Shown here: piece after piece, positions 41,555 through 51,464 of the stretch
Layout of the letters: each line of letters opens with the position of its first letter
How positions within the stretch are numbered: the stretch's first letter is position 1
Source: Bifidobacterium pluvialisilvae
GTDB lineage: Bacteria; Actinomycetota; Actinomycetes; Actinomycetales; Bifidobacteriaceae
DNA: 64,000 nt
Assembly (NCBI RefSeq): GCF_019331695.1
Contig: NZ_JAHBBI010000007.1
Coordinates: 123,941-187,940 of the forward strand
Direction of reading: 5' to 3'
Made by a program: the position numbers and the translations under genes
The notes under the pieces: model-generated
The model's database searches: none
The model's input: the letters and a program-made list of their open reading frames with translations, nothing else
What the model was told of the DNA's origin: nothing

Positions 41555-42472
41555 ATGACACAGCATACGAGCACGACGGTGGAACTGCGATACGCCGGCA
41601 ACGCGGCGAAATCACGCTCCCTGGGCGTCAAGGCGCTGTCGTCGTCACTCAGTGGATTCTCCGATGCGGTGGGGGAGTACAGCGACATCGTTCGTCCGCT
41701 GATGAACCTTGATGTCGCCGTCGATGCGATGCGTACGAAACGGGGCGTGTTCACCGCGGCGCTGACGCTGCAGGGAGAGCCGGTCGCCATAGTGAGGTCC
41801 TCCGGCGAGGTCGTCGCATCGGCCGATGTGACGGACATTGCCATCGGACTCATCGAAACCATCGGCATATTCCGGGCGCGCGTGCTCGTCACCGGCGACC
41901 CGATGCCGAACTCGTCGGAGAAGGCGGTCCTGACGGAGGACGGCGTGGAGGTGCGGTTCTCCGATCAGGCAACGCCGGTGACCGTGGATCTGGCGGCCTA
42001 TACGGCGTCGAAATCCATACGGTTGGCGAAGTATCTTGGCCGCGCGTTCGGATCGTTCGCCGACATCGACGTGGATTCCGTCACGATATGCGCGCCCGAC
42101 TCCGGCGAATCATTGGACGTGCCGGCCGGCGTCGCCCGGGCGCTGCGCGACGTGGAGGACCTGGTCGAGGTGTATAAGCCGCTCATCGAGACGAAGCAGC
42201 TGCAAATCGACACCATCCAGTTCAGCTCCGACAAATGGCGGTTCAAGGACGGCGACGACAAATTCTATGCGCGCATCGCCGACGCGAAGTTCCTCGCCCA
42301 ATGGGACCGCGGCGAGATGTCGTTCAAGAACGGCGACACGTTGAACGCGGTCGTGCGCACCGAACGTGCGTCGATCGGCGGCACGCTCACGCTCGGCGAG
42401 CGCATGATCCTCAAGGTCAGCAAGCCCCATGCCGTGCTCTTCCAGCCTTCCATCGACGACCTGCTCGTGTAG
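41555..42472 (+). CDS. Conserved hypothetical protein
   Basis: Protein of 305 residues, soluble, not recognised. It begins MTQHTSTTVELRYAGNAAKS, has alternating beta-strand-like segments and a middle helix with DVEDLVEVYKPLIETKQL (about 205-222), then SDKWRFKDGDDKFYARIADA. Start: ATG 41555 behind AAGGAG (41543-41548); the frame extends upstream over the neighbour's promoter without a ribosome site. It is divergent from the DUF262 gene and could share its promoter region, so a link to that system is possible but unproven. Confidence 0.6.
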   Translation: MTQHTSTTVELRYAGNAAKSRSLGVKALSSSLSGFSDAVGEYSDIVRPLMNLDVAVDAMRTKRGVFTAALTLQGEPVAIVRSSGEVVASADVTDIAIGLIETIGIFRARVLVTGDPMPNSSEKAVLTEDGVEVRFSDQATPVTVDLAAYTASKSIRLAKYLGRAFGSFADIDVDSVTICAPDSGESLDVPAGVARALRDVEDLVEVYKPLIETKQLQIDTIQFSSDKWRFKDGDDKFYARIADAKFLAQWDRGEMSFKNGDTLNAVVRTERASIGGTLTLGERMILKVSKPHAVLFQPSIDDLLV

Positions 42473-42564
42473 GCGGCGCTTCTCCATACGCTTCGGTACG
42501 CTGGTGGACGTTTGTTTTTCGTGAGGCCGGCGGGTTCCGGCCTGAATTCCCGTGAAAGGCTATT

Positions 42565-44202
42565 GTGCCGAAGACTATTGATGATGTTGACGTTATGACC
42601 ACCATGAACGATGCCGATACTGGCGACGCCGATATGGGCACCGGCGTGCCCTTTGCCGAGCTGGGCGTGCCGAAGCCGCTGGTGCGCGTGCTCGCCGCCG
42701 ATGGCAAGACCACGGCGTTCCCCATCCAGGCCGACACGTTGGCCGATTCCCTCGCCGGACGCGACCTGCTGGGCCGCGGCAGGACCGGTTCGGGCAAGAC
42801 GCTCGCGTTCGCGATTCCGCTGGTCGCCCGTCTTGGCGGCGAACGTTCCTCCGGTGCGGACGCCATGCGTGACTTCCGACGCATGCGGCGGCGCGGCGAG
42901 GACGATGCCACGATGCGGCTGCCTCATCCGCATGGCCTCGTGCTCGCGCCCACGCGCGAACTTGTCAACCAGATCGACGAGGTGATCCGACCACTCGCCG
43001 ACGCCTACGGTCTGAAGACCGTGACCATTTACGGCGGCGTGAAACAGGGTCGTCAGGTGTCGGCATTGCGTGACGGCGCCGACATCGTCGTCGCATGTCC
43101 GGGACGTCTCGAGGACCTGCTGGGCCAGGGGCTGCTGTCGCTGGAATCGGTGCGTATCGCCGTGCTCGACGAGGCCGATGAGATGGCCGACATGGGCTTC
43201 CTGCCCGCCGTCACGCGACTGCTTGGCAAGATCGATCCGCACAGCCAGCACATGCTGTTCTCCGCCACGCTCGACCATGGCGTCGACGGACTGGTCAAGC
43301 GCTTCCTCAAGGATGCGCGCGTGCACGCCGTCGACTCCGCGGAATCGCATGTGGACGAGATGACGCATCATGTGTTCGTCGTGACGCAGGGCAACAAGCA
43401 TGAGCTCGTGCGTCAGCTCGCCTCCGGCATGGGCAAGCGCATCCTGTTCACCCGCACCAAGTACCAGGCCAAGAAGATGGCGGCCAAGCTGGTGAAGGCG
43501 GGCATTCCCGCGGTGGACCTGCAGGGTAATCTTTCGCAGAACAAGCGCGACCGGCATCTCGCCGCGTTCAGCGACGGCGACGTGCGCGTGCTCGTGGCCA
43601 CCGACGTGGCCGCCCGCGGTGTGGACATCAGCGGCGTGGAGCTCGTGGTGCAGGTGGAGCCGCCCGCCGACCCCAAGTCGTTCCTGCACCGTTCCGGCCG
43701 CACCGCGCGCGCCGGCCATTCCGGCGACGTGGTCACGCTCGTGCTGCCCGGACAGGAGAAGGAGGTGCGGCAGATGATGCGCCGCGCCGGCCTGCGTATC
43801 AAATCCGTGGAGGTCACGCCCACCTCGCCCGAGGTGGAGGAGCTGGTCGGCGAGCATGCGCCGCTCGTCAACGGCTGGGAGCTGCCTGCACCGGCGCCGC
43901 AGAAGCCCGCGGGAACCGGACGCCGTGCGCGCGCCCGACGCCGTGCCGCGGCCGCCGAATCCCATGCCGGGGAACGTGAGGAGCGTCGCGGTTCCGCCAA
44001 GCGTGGAGCCGACAACCGTGGCGGCGGCAAGCGTGGCGGCGGCAAGCGCGGTGCCGTGGCACGCAACGGCGAGGAACGTCGCCGCGGCGGCAACGGTGGT
44101 GGCTCCGGTCCGCAGCGCGGCGGCAACGCCAAGTCCGGCGGATTCCACCGTCACCGCAGGAAGTCCGCCCCCTTCCGCATGGGAAGCGGTAAGAAGCGGT
44201 AA
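42565..44202 (+). CDS. DEAD-box RNA helicase
   Basis: Protein of 545 residues. ATPase motifs: Walker A GRTGSGKT (about 73-80), PTRELVNQ region, DEADEMADMGF (about 202-212), SATLDHG; helicase C domain with ATDVAARGVDISG and HRSGRTARAG. The last 100 residues are Arg/Gly/Ala-rich (GGGKRGGGKRG and similar), an RGG-type RNA-binding tail. Acts in rRNA/mRNA remodelling, often in cold or ribosome assembly. Start: GTG 42565 five bases after AAAGG; an ATG at 42595 lacks a ribosome site. Convergent with the DHA2 exporter across a repeat. Confidence 0.9.
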   Translation: MPKTIDDVDVMTTMNDADTGDADMGTGVPFAELGVPKPLVRVLAADGKTTAFPIQADTLADSLAGRDLLGRGRTGSGKTLAFAIPLVARLGGERSSGADAMRDFRRMRRRGEDDATMRLPHPHGLVLAPTRELVNQIDEVIRPLADAYGLKTVTIYGGVKQGRQVSALRDGADIVVACPGRLEDLLGQGLLSLESVRIAVLDEADEMADMGFLPAVTRLLGKIDPHSQHMLFSATLDHGVDGLVKRFLKDARVHAVDSAESHVDEMTHHVFVVTQGNKHELVRQLASGMGKRILFTRTKYQAKKMAAKLVKAGIPAVDLQGNLSQNKRDRHLAAFSDGDVRVLVATDVAARGVDISGVELVVQVEPPADPKSFLHRSGRTARAGHSGDVVTLVLPGQEKEVRQMMRRAGLRIKSVEVTPTSPEVEELVGEHAPLVNGWELPAPAPQKPAGTGRRARARRRAAAAESHAGEREERRGSAKRGADNRGGGKRGGGKRGAVARNGEERRRGGNGGGSGPQRGGNAKSGGFHRHRRKSAPFRMGSGKKR

Positions 44203-44227
44203 TCCTCATTGCCGGATCAATCACCCC

Positions 44228-44460
44228 GTTTTGTCATCCTGAGCGGAGTCGCTTAACCTGCCTTTGTCATCCTGAGCGGAGCCGCTTGCGGCGGAGTCGA
44301 AGGATCTTGGGGTAGTCGGGGTGCAAGATCCTTCGACTCCGGGCTTACGCCCTTCGCTCAGGATGACAATGGCCCACCCCTGCGCCCTTCGCTCAGGATG
44401 ACAATGGGGGCGATTGGCTCCCGCTGGCGGGAGCTGTCCGGCGTCAGCCGGACTGAGGGT
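44228..44460. repeat. Nested TGTCATCCTGAGCG palindromic repeats
   Basis: Two TTGTCATCCTGAGCGGAG words, a GCTTGCGGC...GGAGTCGAAGGATCTTG arm with its complement CAAGATCCTTCGACTCC, two CGCTCAGGATGACAATG copies, then GGCTCCCGCTGGCGGGAGC and TCCGGCGTCAGCCGGAC hairpins. Same family as 26645-26820. It fills the gap between convergent helicase and exporter genes. Confidence 0.8.
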
Positions 44461-44509
44461 GGTCATTCCAAGACAATGGCCCATCCCAAGACAAAACCGG
44501 CCCGCTTGC

Positions 44510-45940
44510 CTATCTCCGCTTGCCGTCCTGCACGAACAGCGACAATACGAACGCCACGCAGGAGACCACGGTCGAGACGATGAATACCACGTCCACGCCG
44601 TGCGCCAGTCCTGCCGCCGCGGACCCGGCGACCGACGCCGGCAGCGTGTTCGTCGTCATCACCGTGAAGTACAGCGCGATGACGATGGCGGCCATGGTCT
44701 GTCGCAGCGTGTTGTTCATCGCCGTGCCGTGGGGGATGAGCGGCCCGGTGAGCTGGTTGAGGGCCGTGGTGGTCAGCGGCATGAGGCAGAACGCCACGCC
44801 CGCCATCATCAGCGTGAAGAACACGGCGGGATACCATGCGGGCGTGTCGGCATGCATCCGCGACAGCGCGAACGACGCCACCGCCACGACGGCGATCGCG
44901 GGCGGCGCGAGCCGTCGGATGCCCACCTTGTCGAACAGCCGTCCGGCCACCGGGTTGAACACGCCTTCGGCCACGCCGCCGCCCATGAGCAGCAGACCGG
45001 ACTGCAACGCCGTCATGCCCAGCGAATTCTGGATGAACATCGGCAGGATGTTCATCGATGTGATGAACGTGACGAACACCAGCACCACGACGACCATCGA
45101 GAGACTGAACATCGGCCGGGAGAACACGCGGAAGTTCAGCATCGGCTGCTTCAGTCGCATCTGCCGGACGATGAACACCACCAGGGACACCGCGCCCACG
45201 GCGATCGAACCCAGCGTCTCCGGCGCCGTCCATCCGTCCTGGCCTGCAAGGCTGAATCCGAGCAGCACCCCGCCGAATCCCAACGTCGACAGTATGACCG
45301 ACGGGATGTCGATGCTGGGATCGGTCTGCGTGGTCACGTTCCTCACCGTGGGGATGGCGGCCGAAAGCACCGCCACGGCGATGACGATGAGCGGCACGAA
45401 CAGGAACCGCCACGGCAGGAAGTCGATGATCAGTCCGGACAGGGTTGGCCCCAGCGCCGGCGCGAACGCGATGACCAGGCCGAACCATCCCATGGCCGTA
45501 CCGCGTTTCTCCGGCGGGAACGTGATGAACAGCACCGTCTGCAGCAGTGGCATGAGTATGCCGGCGCCCGTGGCCTGCAATATGCGGCCGAGCAGCAGTA
45601 TCGCGAAGCCGGGCGCCGCCGTGCATACGACCGTGCCGAAGAGGAACATGCCGATCGCATAGAAGAACAGTTGACGGACCGTGAACTTCTGGATGAGGAA
45701 CGCGGTGACGGGGATCATGATGCCGTTGGTCAGCATGAAGCCGGTGCTCAGCCATTGCGCCGTGTTGCTGGTGATGGCGAACTCGCGCATGAGATGCGGC
45801 AGCGCCGACGTCATCAACGTCTGGTTGAGGATGGCGGTGAAGCTGCCGACCATCATCACGACGATGGGGAAGTAGTCCCTGCCGGTCAACGGCCGGTTTT
45901 TCGTCGCGTCCACGGATGCCGATGATGTTGTCTTCGCCAC
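44510..45940 (-). CDS. MFS exporter, DHA2 (EmrB/QacA) family
   Basis: Protein of 476 residues with 14 predicted membrane segments. Motif C-like GLVIAFAPALGPTLSGLIID (about 153-172), LNQTLMTSALPHL in segment 1 and GRILQATGAGILMPL are family signatures of proton-driven multidrug exporters. Start: ATG 45940; upstream GAGGAAAC gives the ribosome site. Single gene; no TetR/MarR-type regulator is adjacent. Substrate unknown. Confidence 0.85.
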   Translation of the reverse strand: MAKTTSSASVDATKNRPLTGRDYFPIVVMMVGSFTAILNQTLMTSALPHLMREFAITSNTAQWLSTGFMLTNGIMIPVTAFLIQKFTVRQLFFYAIGMFLFGTVVCTAAPGFAILLLGRILQATGAGILMPLLQTVLFITFPPEKRGTAMGWFGLVIAFAPALGPTLSGLIIDFLPWRFLFVPLIVIAVAVLSAAIPTVRNVTTQTDPSIDIPSVILSTLGFGGVLLGFSLAGQDGWTAPETLGSIAVGAVSLVVFIVRQMRLKQPMLNFRVFSRPMFSLSMVVVVLVFVTFITSMNILPMFIQNSLGMTALQSGLLLMGGGVAEGVFNPVAGRLFDKVGIRRLAPPAIAVVAVASFALSRMHADTPAWYPAVFFTLMMAGVAFCLMPLTTTALNQLTGPLIPHGTAMNNTLRQTMAAIVIALYFTVMTTNTLPASVAGSAAAGLAHGVDVVFIVSTVVSCVAFVLSLFVQDGKRR

Positions 45941-46049
45941 GTTTCCTCCCCGTATGCTTGCAAAACCCGCAGATATCCTACCAGCATGGTTCCGCGTGGA
46001 CGAAGGCGGCGACGGTCATCTGCCGTGCCGGGAGACGCCTGTGCAGGCG

Positions 46050-46304
46050 TTACCGTGTTCTTGCCCCGTCCTCGTGCCGGATGCGTTCTGCGAGCCAGAT
46101 GTTGATGAGGGCGTTGCGGCTGACCGCAAGATTGCAGGCCTCGGTGTCGAGACGCTTCACCATCCAGTCGGGCAGGGTGAGGTTCACTTTTCGGTTTGCC
46201 GGGGCGTCCTCCACGATGGGCTTCGACAGGTCGAAGTGGTGCAGTACGTCCTTGCCTTCGTCGAATTCCCTGTCGATGTCAGCGGCCTTTACTGTGCTGG
46301 TCAT
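46050..46304 (-). CDS. BrnA-like antitoxin, second module
   Basis: Protein of 84 residues. The N-terminal half has an acidic stretch (DIDREFDEGKDVLHHFD) and the C-terminal half a ribbon-helix-helix-like region NRKVNLTLPDWMVKRLDTEA then VSRNALINIWLAERI. It overlaps the upstream toxin gene by 26 bases, the same arrangement as the first BrnTA module. The RHH identification is by pattern. It likely binds toxin and represses the pair. Confidence 0.78.
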   Translation of the reverse strand: MTSTVKAADIDREFDEGKDVLHHFDLSKPIVEDAPANRKVNLTLPDWMVKRLDTEACNLAVSRNALINIWLAERIRHEDGARTR

Positions 46305-46554
46305 AGAGTTCCTCCTCGCGTTTGCGTGAGCGTCTGACTGAGATGATTCGTATTCTGTCCCCGCGATACGTGACTATGGCGGTCCAATGTTTTCCGCCTA
46401 TCATGCCGAGGACCATATAGCGTTCCTCGTCCGTCCCCGGGTACGTGGGGAACCGGACGATACGTCCGTACCAGAGAATCTGCGCGTGTTTGAAGTCGAT
46501 GCCGTGTTTCCGAAGATTGGCGGCACTTTTTCCTGGGTCGTATTCAAACTCCAT
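46279..46554 (-). CDS. brnT: BrnT-family toxin, second module
   Basis: Protein of 91 residues: FEYDPGKSAANLRKHGIDF (3-21), DEERYMVLGMIGGKHW (about 42-57) and IRIISVRRSRKREEELY near the end follow BrnT. Start: ATG 46554 behind AGGAGG; the frame is open to 46608 without a ribosome site. Diverged from the 28645 copy, so the two modules are not a recent duplication. Located just before the riboflavin leader, on the other strand. Confidence 0.8.
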   Translation of the reverse strand: MEFEYDPGKSAANLRKHGIDFKHAQILWYGRIVRFPTYPGTDEERYMVLGMIGGKHWTAIVTYRGDRIRIISVRRSRKREEELYDQHSKGR

Positions 46555-46837
46555 GGTACCTCCTAAATATCCGTTGCATATGTAATGGATATGAATACGG
46601 TGTGCCAAATGTGGCAGCTGATGGTTTCACGATGGTTGACGCCAGCCTATCGGCTTTTCCTTCGCCGGCGCATGGATTCCCGGCAATGTTGACGAATGTG
46701 GGTTTCCGTTGGGATTCCAACGATATTGAAGACGTTATCGACAACGGTTATGTCCGATATTCGAGATTGCGGTACCATATGGTCCCGCTTGTCGTCGCCG
46801 GACGCTTCAATCGAAAACAACGACATAACTGAACACG

Positions 46838-47006
46838 CATCTTCAGGGCAGGGTGAAATTCCCGATCGGCGGTACAGTCCGCGAGCATGCAGACGCGACG
46901 CCCGGCCGGCATCGGCCGGCGGCGTCCGCGTTGAGCATGTGGGAGCGAAAGCGCTCGTGAACCGGTGGGATTCCGGTACCGACAGTCATAGTCTGGATGG
47001 AAGAAG
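46838..47006 (+). promoter_or_regulatory. FMN riboswitch (RFN element)
   Basis: The conserved blocks are all present: ATCTTCAGGGCAGGGTGAAA (from 46839), TTCCCGATCGGCGGT then AGTCCGCGAGC, the GATTCCGGTACCGACAGT-like segment near 46970-46985, and GTCTGGATGGAAGAAG at the end. A variable stem (about 46905-46925, GGCCGGCATCGGCCGG) is GC-rich. It senses FMN and controls the rib operon starting at 47211. Confidence 0.96.
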
Positions 47007-47093
47007 AATGCGGCGACGTCATCGCATCGTGACGACGGCCGGCACCGACGTGCCGTCGCATCCGATGCGCCGGTCGCCAGTATCCGCGCACGA

Positions 47094-47125
47094 CCCTGAA
47101 TTCCCATGGAATTCGGGGATTTTTC
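47094..47125 (+). terminator. Riboswitch expression-platform terminator
   Basis: CCC-T-GAATTCC (47094-47104) pairs with GGAATTC-G-GGG (47108-47118) over a three-base loop, followed by ATTTTTC. FMN binding would favour this terminator. It lies about 90 bases before the ribD start. Confidence 0.8.
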
Positions 47126-47210
47126 ATATTGGGCGGATGATGGACGGCAGTGGAGACGGACGTCGTCACGTGAACCCTGGACATGCTCTATCGCATCGGA
47201 AAGGGGAATC

Positions 47211-48392
47211 GTGGACGATAGGGAATACATGTCCGTGGCATTGGACCACGCGAAACTGGGCGCGGGAAAGGTGAATCCCAACCCCATGGTCGGCGCCGTC
47301 ATCGTACGCGACGGTCAGATCATCGCCGTCGGCCACCACGACCATTTCGGCGGATGGCATGCCGAACGCTCCGCGCTCGAGGCGGCGAAACGCGACGGCG
47401 TCGACGTGCGCGGCGCCACCATCTACGTCACATTGGAGCCGTGCTGCCATCAGGGCAAGCAGCCGCCATGCTCGCAGGCGCTCATCGACGCCGGCCTGGC
47501 ACGCGTGGTCGTCGGCTCGGCCGATCCGAACCCGCTGGTCGCCGGCAAGGGCATCCGCCAGCTGCGCGGCGCCGGCATCGACGTCACCGAAGGCGTGCTG
47601 CGCGACGAATGCGACGCGCTCAATGAGATCTTCATGCATTACATCGTCTCCCACCAGCCGTTCGTGCTGCTCAAATACGCGATGACGCTGGACGGCAAGA
47701 TCGCCACGAGAACCGGTGCCTCGCGCTGGATCACCGGCGAGGCCGCGCGCCACCGCGTCCATGAGGACCGCGGACGCTTCGCCGCCATCATGGTCGGCGT
47801 CGGCACCGTGCTCGCCGACGACCCGCAGCTCACCTGCCGCCTGGACGACCGCGAGGACGGTGGCCACAATCCGGTCCGCATCGTCTGCGACAGCCGCCTG
47901 CGTACGCCGCTCGACTCGGCCCTGGTCCGCACCGCGCACGACGTGCCGACCATCATCGCCACCTGCGTGCCGTGGAACGAACCGGCAGCCAAGCCGTATG
48001 CCGACGCCGGCTGCGAGGTGCTGACCATCGACGCCGACGACGCCGGACACGTCGACCTGGCCGCGTTGGCGGCGACGCTCGGCGCACGCGGCATCGACAG
48101 CGTGATTATCGAAGGCGGCGCATCGCTGGCGTGGGCGGTATTGCACGCCGGAATCGTCACCAAGGTCGACGCCTACATCGCGCCGAAGATCTTCGGCGGC
48201 ACGGCGGCGCCGACGCCGGTCGGCGGCGAGGGCGTGGAGACACCCGCCGGTTGCCTGCGACTGACGGACATGACGGTCACGACGCTGGGCGACGACCTGC
48301 TCGTGGAGGGATTCGTGGACAAGACGGGCAGGACGGCCGTGAAGCAGGAATCCGTGGAAGGGGGAGCGACCGATGTTCACGGGAATCGTTGA
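47211..48392 (+). CDS. ribD: Riboflavin biosynthesis deaminase/reductase
   Basis: Bifunctional enzyme of 393 residues. The N-terminal deaminase (about 1-145) has HAERSALEAA with the zinc His/Glu and LEPCCHQGKQPPC with two Cys; the C-terminal reductase (about 150-385) has KYAMTLDGKIATRTGASRWI and VIIEGGASLAW. It converts the GTP cyclohydrolase II product to the ribitylamino-uracil precursor. Start: GTG 47211 behind AAGGGG; an ATG at 47229 (MSVALDHA) is also possible. The stop overlaps ribE by 20 bases (translational coupling). Confidence 0.93.
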   Translation: MDDREYMSVALDHAKLGAGKVNPNPMVGAVIVRDGQIIAVGHHDHFGGWHAERSALEAAKRDGVDVRGATIYVTLEPCCHQGKQPPCSQALIDAGLARVVVGSADPNPLVAGKGIRQLRGAGIDVTEGVLRDECDALNEIFMHYIVSHQPFVLLKYAMTLDGKIATRTGASRWITGEAARHRVHEDRGRFAAIMVGVGTVLADDPQLTCRLDDREDGGHNPVRIVCDSRLRTPLDSALVRTAHDVPTIIATCVPWNEPAAKPYADAGCEVLTIDADDAGHVDLAALAATLGARGIDSVIIEGGASLAWAVLHAGIVTKVDAYIAPKIFGGTAAPTPVGGEGVETPAGCLRLTDMTVTTLGDDLLVEGFVDKTGRTAVKQESVEGGATDVHGNR

Positions 48393-49053
48393 GGACCTCG
48401 GCGTCGTGGAAGGCGTCACGCAGGGCGCGGACTTCGCCAGGCTGACCGTATCGTCCGCCGTCGTGGTGGACGAGCGTACGCGCATCGGCGACAGCATCGC
48501 CGTCAACGGCGTATGCCTTACGGTCACGGCATTGCACGGCACGTCGTTCACCGCCGACGTCATGCATGAGACGCTGCGGCGGTCCAGCCTCGGCGGACTG
48601 CGCCGCGGCAGCCACGTGGACGTCGAACGCGCCATGGCCGCCGACGGCCGATTCGACGGGCACATCGTCTCCGGGCACATCGACGGCACCGGCGTCATCG
48701 AATCGATACGACCCGACGGCATCGCCACCGTATACACGATCCGTGCGCCGCACAACCTGCTGCGTCTCGTCGCCGAAAAGGGATCCATCGCCGTGGAGGG
48801 CATCAGCCTGACGGTGACGCACGTCGACGACCGCACGTTCGGCGTCTCGATCATCCCCCACACCGCCGCGAACACCGTACTGCCCGAACGCAAGGTCGGC
48901 GACGTGGTGAACCTCGAGACCGACACCATCGCCAAATACGTGGCCCGGTTGCTCGAAACGGGCGGCGCGGCCGGCGAACCGGCGGCGGCCTCCGGTGGCG
49001 GCTCCCATCCCGCCACCATCACCGAATCATTCCTCGCACAGCACGGCTTCTGA
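48373..49053 (+). CDS. ribE: Riboflavin synthase alpha chain
   Basis: Protein of 226 residues with two lumazine-binding beta-barrels; the start MFTGIVEDLG is diagnostic. CLTVTALHGTSF (about 45) and ISLTVTHVD (about 145) are the equivalent motifs of the two halves. It dismutates two 6,7-dimethyl-8-ribityllumazine molecules to riboflavin. Start ATG 48373 behind AAGGGGGAG and overlapping ribD by 20 bases. Confidence 0.94.
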   Translation: MFTGIVEDLGVVEGVTQGADFARLTVSSAVVVDERTRIGDSIAVNGVCLTVTALHGTSFTADVMHETLRRSSLGGLRRGSHVDVERAMAADGRFDGHIVSGHIDGTGVIESIRPDGIATVYTIRAPHNLLRLVAEKGSIAVEGISLTVTHVDDRTFGVSIIPHTAANTVLPERKVGDVVNLETDTIAKYVARLLETGGAAGEPAAASGGGSHPATITESFLAQHGF

Positions 49054-49103
49054 CCGGGAGGACGGCCTCCTCCGGTTCATCATCGCGAAAAAGGACAATC
49101 ATC

Positions 49104-50390
49104 ATGACCGACATCACCAACACCAATTCCGCAGCCACCCCCATCGACCCCGTCGCGCAGGCGGTGCGCGACATCGCCGAAGGACGCATCGTCGTCGTGG
49201 CCGACGACGAAAGCCGCGAGAACGAAGGCGACCTCATCTGCGCGGCGCGCTACGCCACGCCGAAGAACATCGCGTTCATGGCCACGCATGGCCGGGGGCT
49301 CATCTGCACGCCGATGACCGCCGAACTGGCGCAACGGCTCGACCTGCCGCCGATGTGCGTGTCCAACACCGACAACCATCACACCGCGTTCACCGTCTCC
49401 ATCGACCATGTGACCACGTCCACCGGCATCAGTGCCCGCGACCGCTCCGTCACGGCCATGGCATGCATCGACCCCGACGCCAAGCCCGGGGACTTCCGCC
49501 GCCCCGGCCACATGTTCCCGCTGGTCGCACGCCCCGACGGCGTGCTCGAACGCAACGGCCACACCGAGGCCACGGTGGACCTGGCACGTCTCGCCGGACT
49601 CGAGCCATGCGGCCTGTGCTGCGAGATGATGAAATCCGACGGCACCATGATGCGCCGTGACGATCTCGAGGCGTTCGCCGCCGAACACGGCCTGACGTAC
49701 ATCACCATCGCCCAGCTCCAGCAGTACCGCCGCACGCACGAGTTCCCGCACACCGTACGCCGCGTCGCCCAGGTGAACCTGCCCACCGAATACGGCAGGT
49801 TCACCATGCTCGGCTACGAATCCGACGACGGCGGCGAACACGTGGCGCTGGTCATGGGCGATGACATCCTCGCCGCGGCGGCCGGCGGCACGGGTGCGGT
49901 CGCCGACCCGGTGCTCTGCCGCATCCACTCGCAGTGCCTGACCGGCGACGTGTTCGGCTCCAAACGTTGCGACTGCGGCCCCCAGCTGCACGAGGCCATG
50001 CGCCGCATCGCCGAACGCGGCCGCGGCGTCGTGCTCTACCTCAGCCAGGAGGGACGCGGCATCGGGCTGCTCAACAAGCTGCGCACCTACGAGCTGCAGG
50101 AGCAGGGCTTCGACACGCTCGACGCCAACCTCGAGCTCGGCTTCCCCGCCGACGCGCGCGAATACGAGACCGCGGCCGCCATCCTCGAGGACCTCGGCAT
50201 CAGGTCCATCGACCTCATGACCAACAACCCCGACAAGATCAGCCAGCTTGAGGCCGCGGGCATCGTCATCGACTCGCGCGTGCCCATCGTCATCCCGCCG
50301 AACGAATTCGACGCGAACTATCTGTCCACCAAACAACACCGCATGGGGCACCTGCTCGGCGCCCTCACCAACACCGCAAAGGAGAACTGA
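49104..50390 (+). CDS. ribBA: Bifunctional DHBP synthase / GTP cyclohydrolase II
   Basis: Protein of 428 residues. The RibB half (about 1-215) has [12 protein letters not shown] and [11 protein letters not shown]; the RibA half has three zinc cysteines in [20 protein letters not shown] (about 273-292) and [11 protein letters not shown] (about 316-326). It supplies both the four-carbon donor and the pyrimidine precursor. Start ATG 49104 behind AAAGGA. Fifty bases after ribE; ribH follows at once. Confidence 0.95.
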   Translation: MTDITNTNSAATPIDPVAQAVRDIAEGRIVVVADDESRENEGDLICAARYATPKNIAFMATHGRGLICTPMTAELAQRLDLPPMCVSNTDNHHTAFTVSIDHVTTSTGISARDRSVTAMACIDPDAKPGDFRRPGHMFPLVARPDGVLERNGHTEATVDLARLAGLEPCGLCCEMMKSDGTMMRRDDLEAFAAEHGLTYITIAQLQQYRRTHEFPHTVRRVAQVNLPTEYGRFTMLGYESDDGGEHVALVMGDDILAAAAGGTGAVADPVLCRIHSQCLTGDVFGSKRCDCGPQLHEAMRRIAERGRGVVLYLSQEGRGIGLLNKLRTYELQEQGFDTLDANLELGFPADAREYETAAAILEDLGIRSIDLMTNNPDKISQLEAAGIVIDSRVPIVIPPNEFDANYLSTKQHRMGHLLGALTNTAKEN

Positions 50391-50391
50391 C

Positions 50392-50880
50392 ATGACCGTA
50401 TTCGAAGGACAGCTCGTCGCCGGCGCCGCGCCCGCCAAGCCGATTCGCGTGGGCATCGTCGTGGCCCGATTCAATGAGTTCATCACCTCGAAGCTGCTTT
50501 CCGGCGCGCAGGACGGGCTGCGCCGCCACGGCGTCGAGGACGCGAACATCGACGTGGCCTGGGTGCCCGGATCGTTCGAGATCCCCATCGCCGCCAAGCG
50601 CATGGTGACGACCGGCCGCTACGACGCCGTGATCTGCCTCGGCGCCATCATCCGCGGCAGCACCTCCCACTACGACCTCGTGTGCAACGAGACCGCCAAG
50701 GGCATCGCCCAGGTGTCGCTCGGCACCGACACCCCGGTGCTGTTCGGCGTCATCACCACCGAGAACATCGAGCAGGCCATCGAACGCGCCGGCACCAAGG
50801 CCGGCAACAAGGGCTTCGACTGCGCGCTCGGCGCCATCGAGATGATCAACGTGCTGCGCGCCATCGACGCCGGCGAGTGA
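50392..50880 (+). CDS. ribH: 6,7-dimethyl-8-ribityllumazine synthase
   Basis: Protein of 162 residues; WVPGSFEIP (about 61-69), [12 protein letters not shown] (about 85-96) with the family's conserved His region, and [11 protein letters not shown] are typical. Forms the capsid-like lumazine synthase. Start ATG 50392, one base after the ribBA stop, with AAAGGAG ahead. Last gene of the riboflavin operon. Confidence 0.95.
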   Translation: MTVFEGQLVAGAAPAKPIRVGIVVARFNEFITSKLLSGAQDGLRRHGVEDANIDVAWVPGSFEIPIAAKRMVTTGRYDAVICLGAIIRGSTSHYDLVCNETAKGIAQVSLGTDTPVLFGVITTENIEQAIERAGTKAGNKGFDCALGAIEMINVLRAIDAGE

Positions 50881-50973
50881 TCGCACCTCCTCTCTCGGCG
50901 AACCGGCCGCCCATCCGTTACAGTGGAAAGAACGGATGGACGGCCGGTTCGCCGTTCACGGAAGGGAATCATC

Positions 50974-51450
50974 ATGGGATTGTTCGACAGCATTCGTGAC
51001 CTTGCCTCCGGTGTGCTCGGCGACGCGGCCGGCAACGCGCTTGGCGACGCCGCCAACGGTGTGCAGGGCGCCATCGGCGACGCGCTCGGTGGCCAGACGT
51101 TCGACCTCGGGTCGTTGACCGACCTGCCGGCCGTGATCGGCGAGCATTTCAACGCCGACCAGCTCGGCGAAATCCAGAACGTCGTCGGCGACACGTTGAA
51201 CGCCGACCAATTGGGCGACCTGCAGGCGCTGGCCACGGAGAACATCCCCGCCGACCAGATCGCCGACGTCGCCGGCATGATCCAGGAGCAGGGCGCGGGC
51301 CTTGCGGAAGGCGCCGGCCAGGCCGTCGGCGATGCGGCCAGTGGCGTCGCAGAAGCCGCCGGCGGGGCCGTCGACCTGGGTGCCATCGCCGAACAGGCTG
51401 GCCTGCCTCTCGACGTCGTCAGCCAGATTTCCGGACTGCTGGGCCGCTGA
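50974..51450 (+). CDS. Hypothetical small repetitive helical protein
   Basis: Protein of 158 residues, not recognised. It is strongly Ala/Gly/Asp-rich with repeated words: GDAAGNALGDAANGVQGAIG (20-39), then three leucine/Asp units FNADQLGEIQNV, LNADQLGDLQAL and IPADQIADVAGM, and a final GDAASGVAEAAGGA segment. No membrane segment or signal peptide. Start ATG 50974 behind GGAAGGGA. It could be an oligomerising scaffold or a stress protein; no function can be assigned. It ends before the perfect 26-bp hairpin. Confidence 0.65.
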   Translation: MGLFDSIRDLASGVLGDAAGNALGDAANGVQGAIGDALGGQTFDLGSLTDLPAVIGEHFNADQLGEIQNVVGDTLNADQLGDLQALATENIPADQIADVAGMIQEQGAGLAEGAGQAVGDAASGVAEAAGGAVDLGAIAEQAGLPLDVVSQISGLLGR

Positions 51451-51464
51451 GATTCGTTTTCGGC

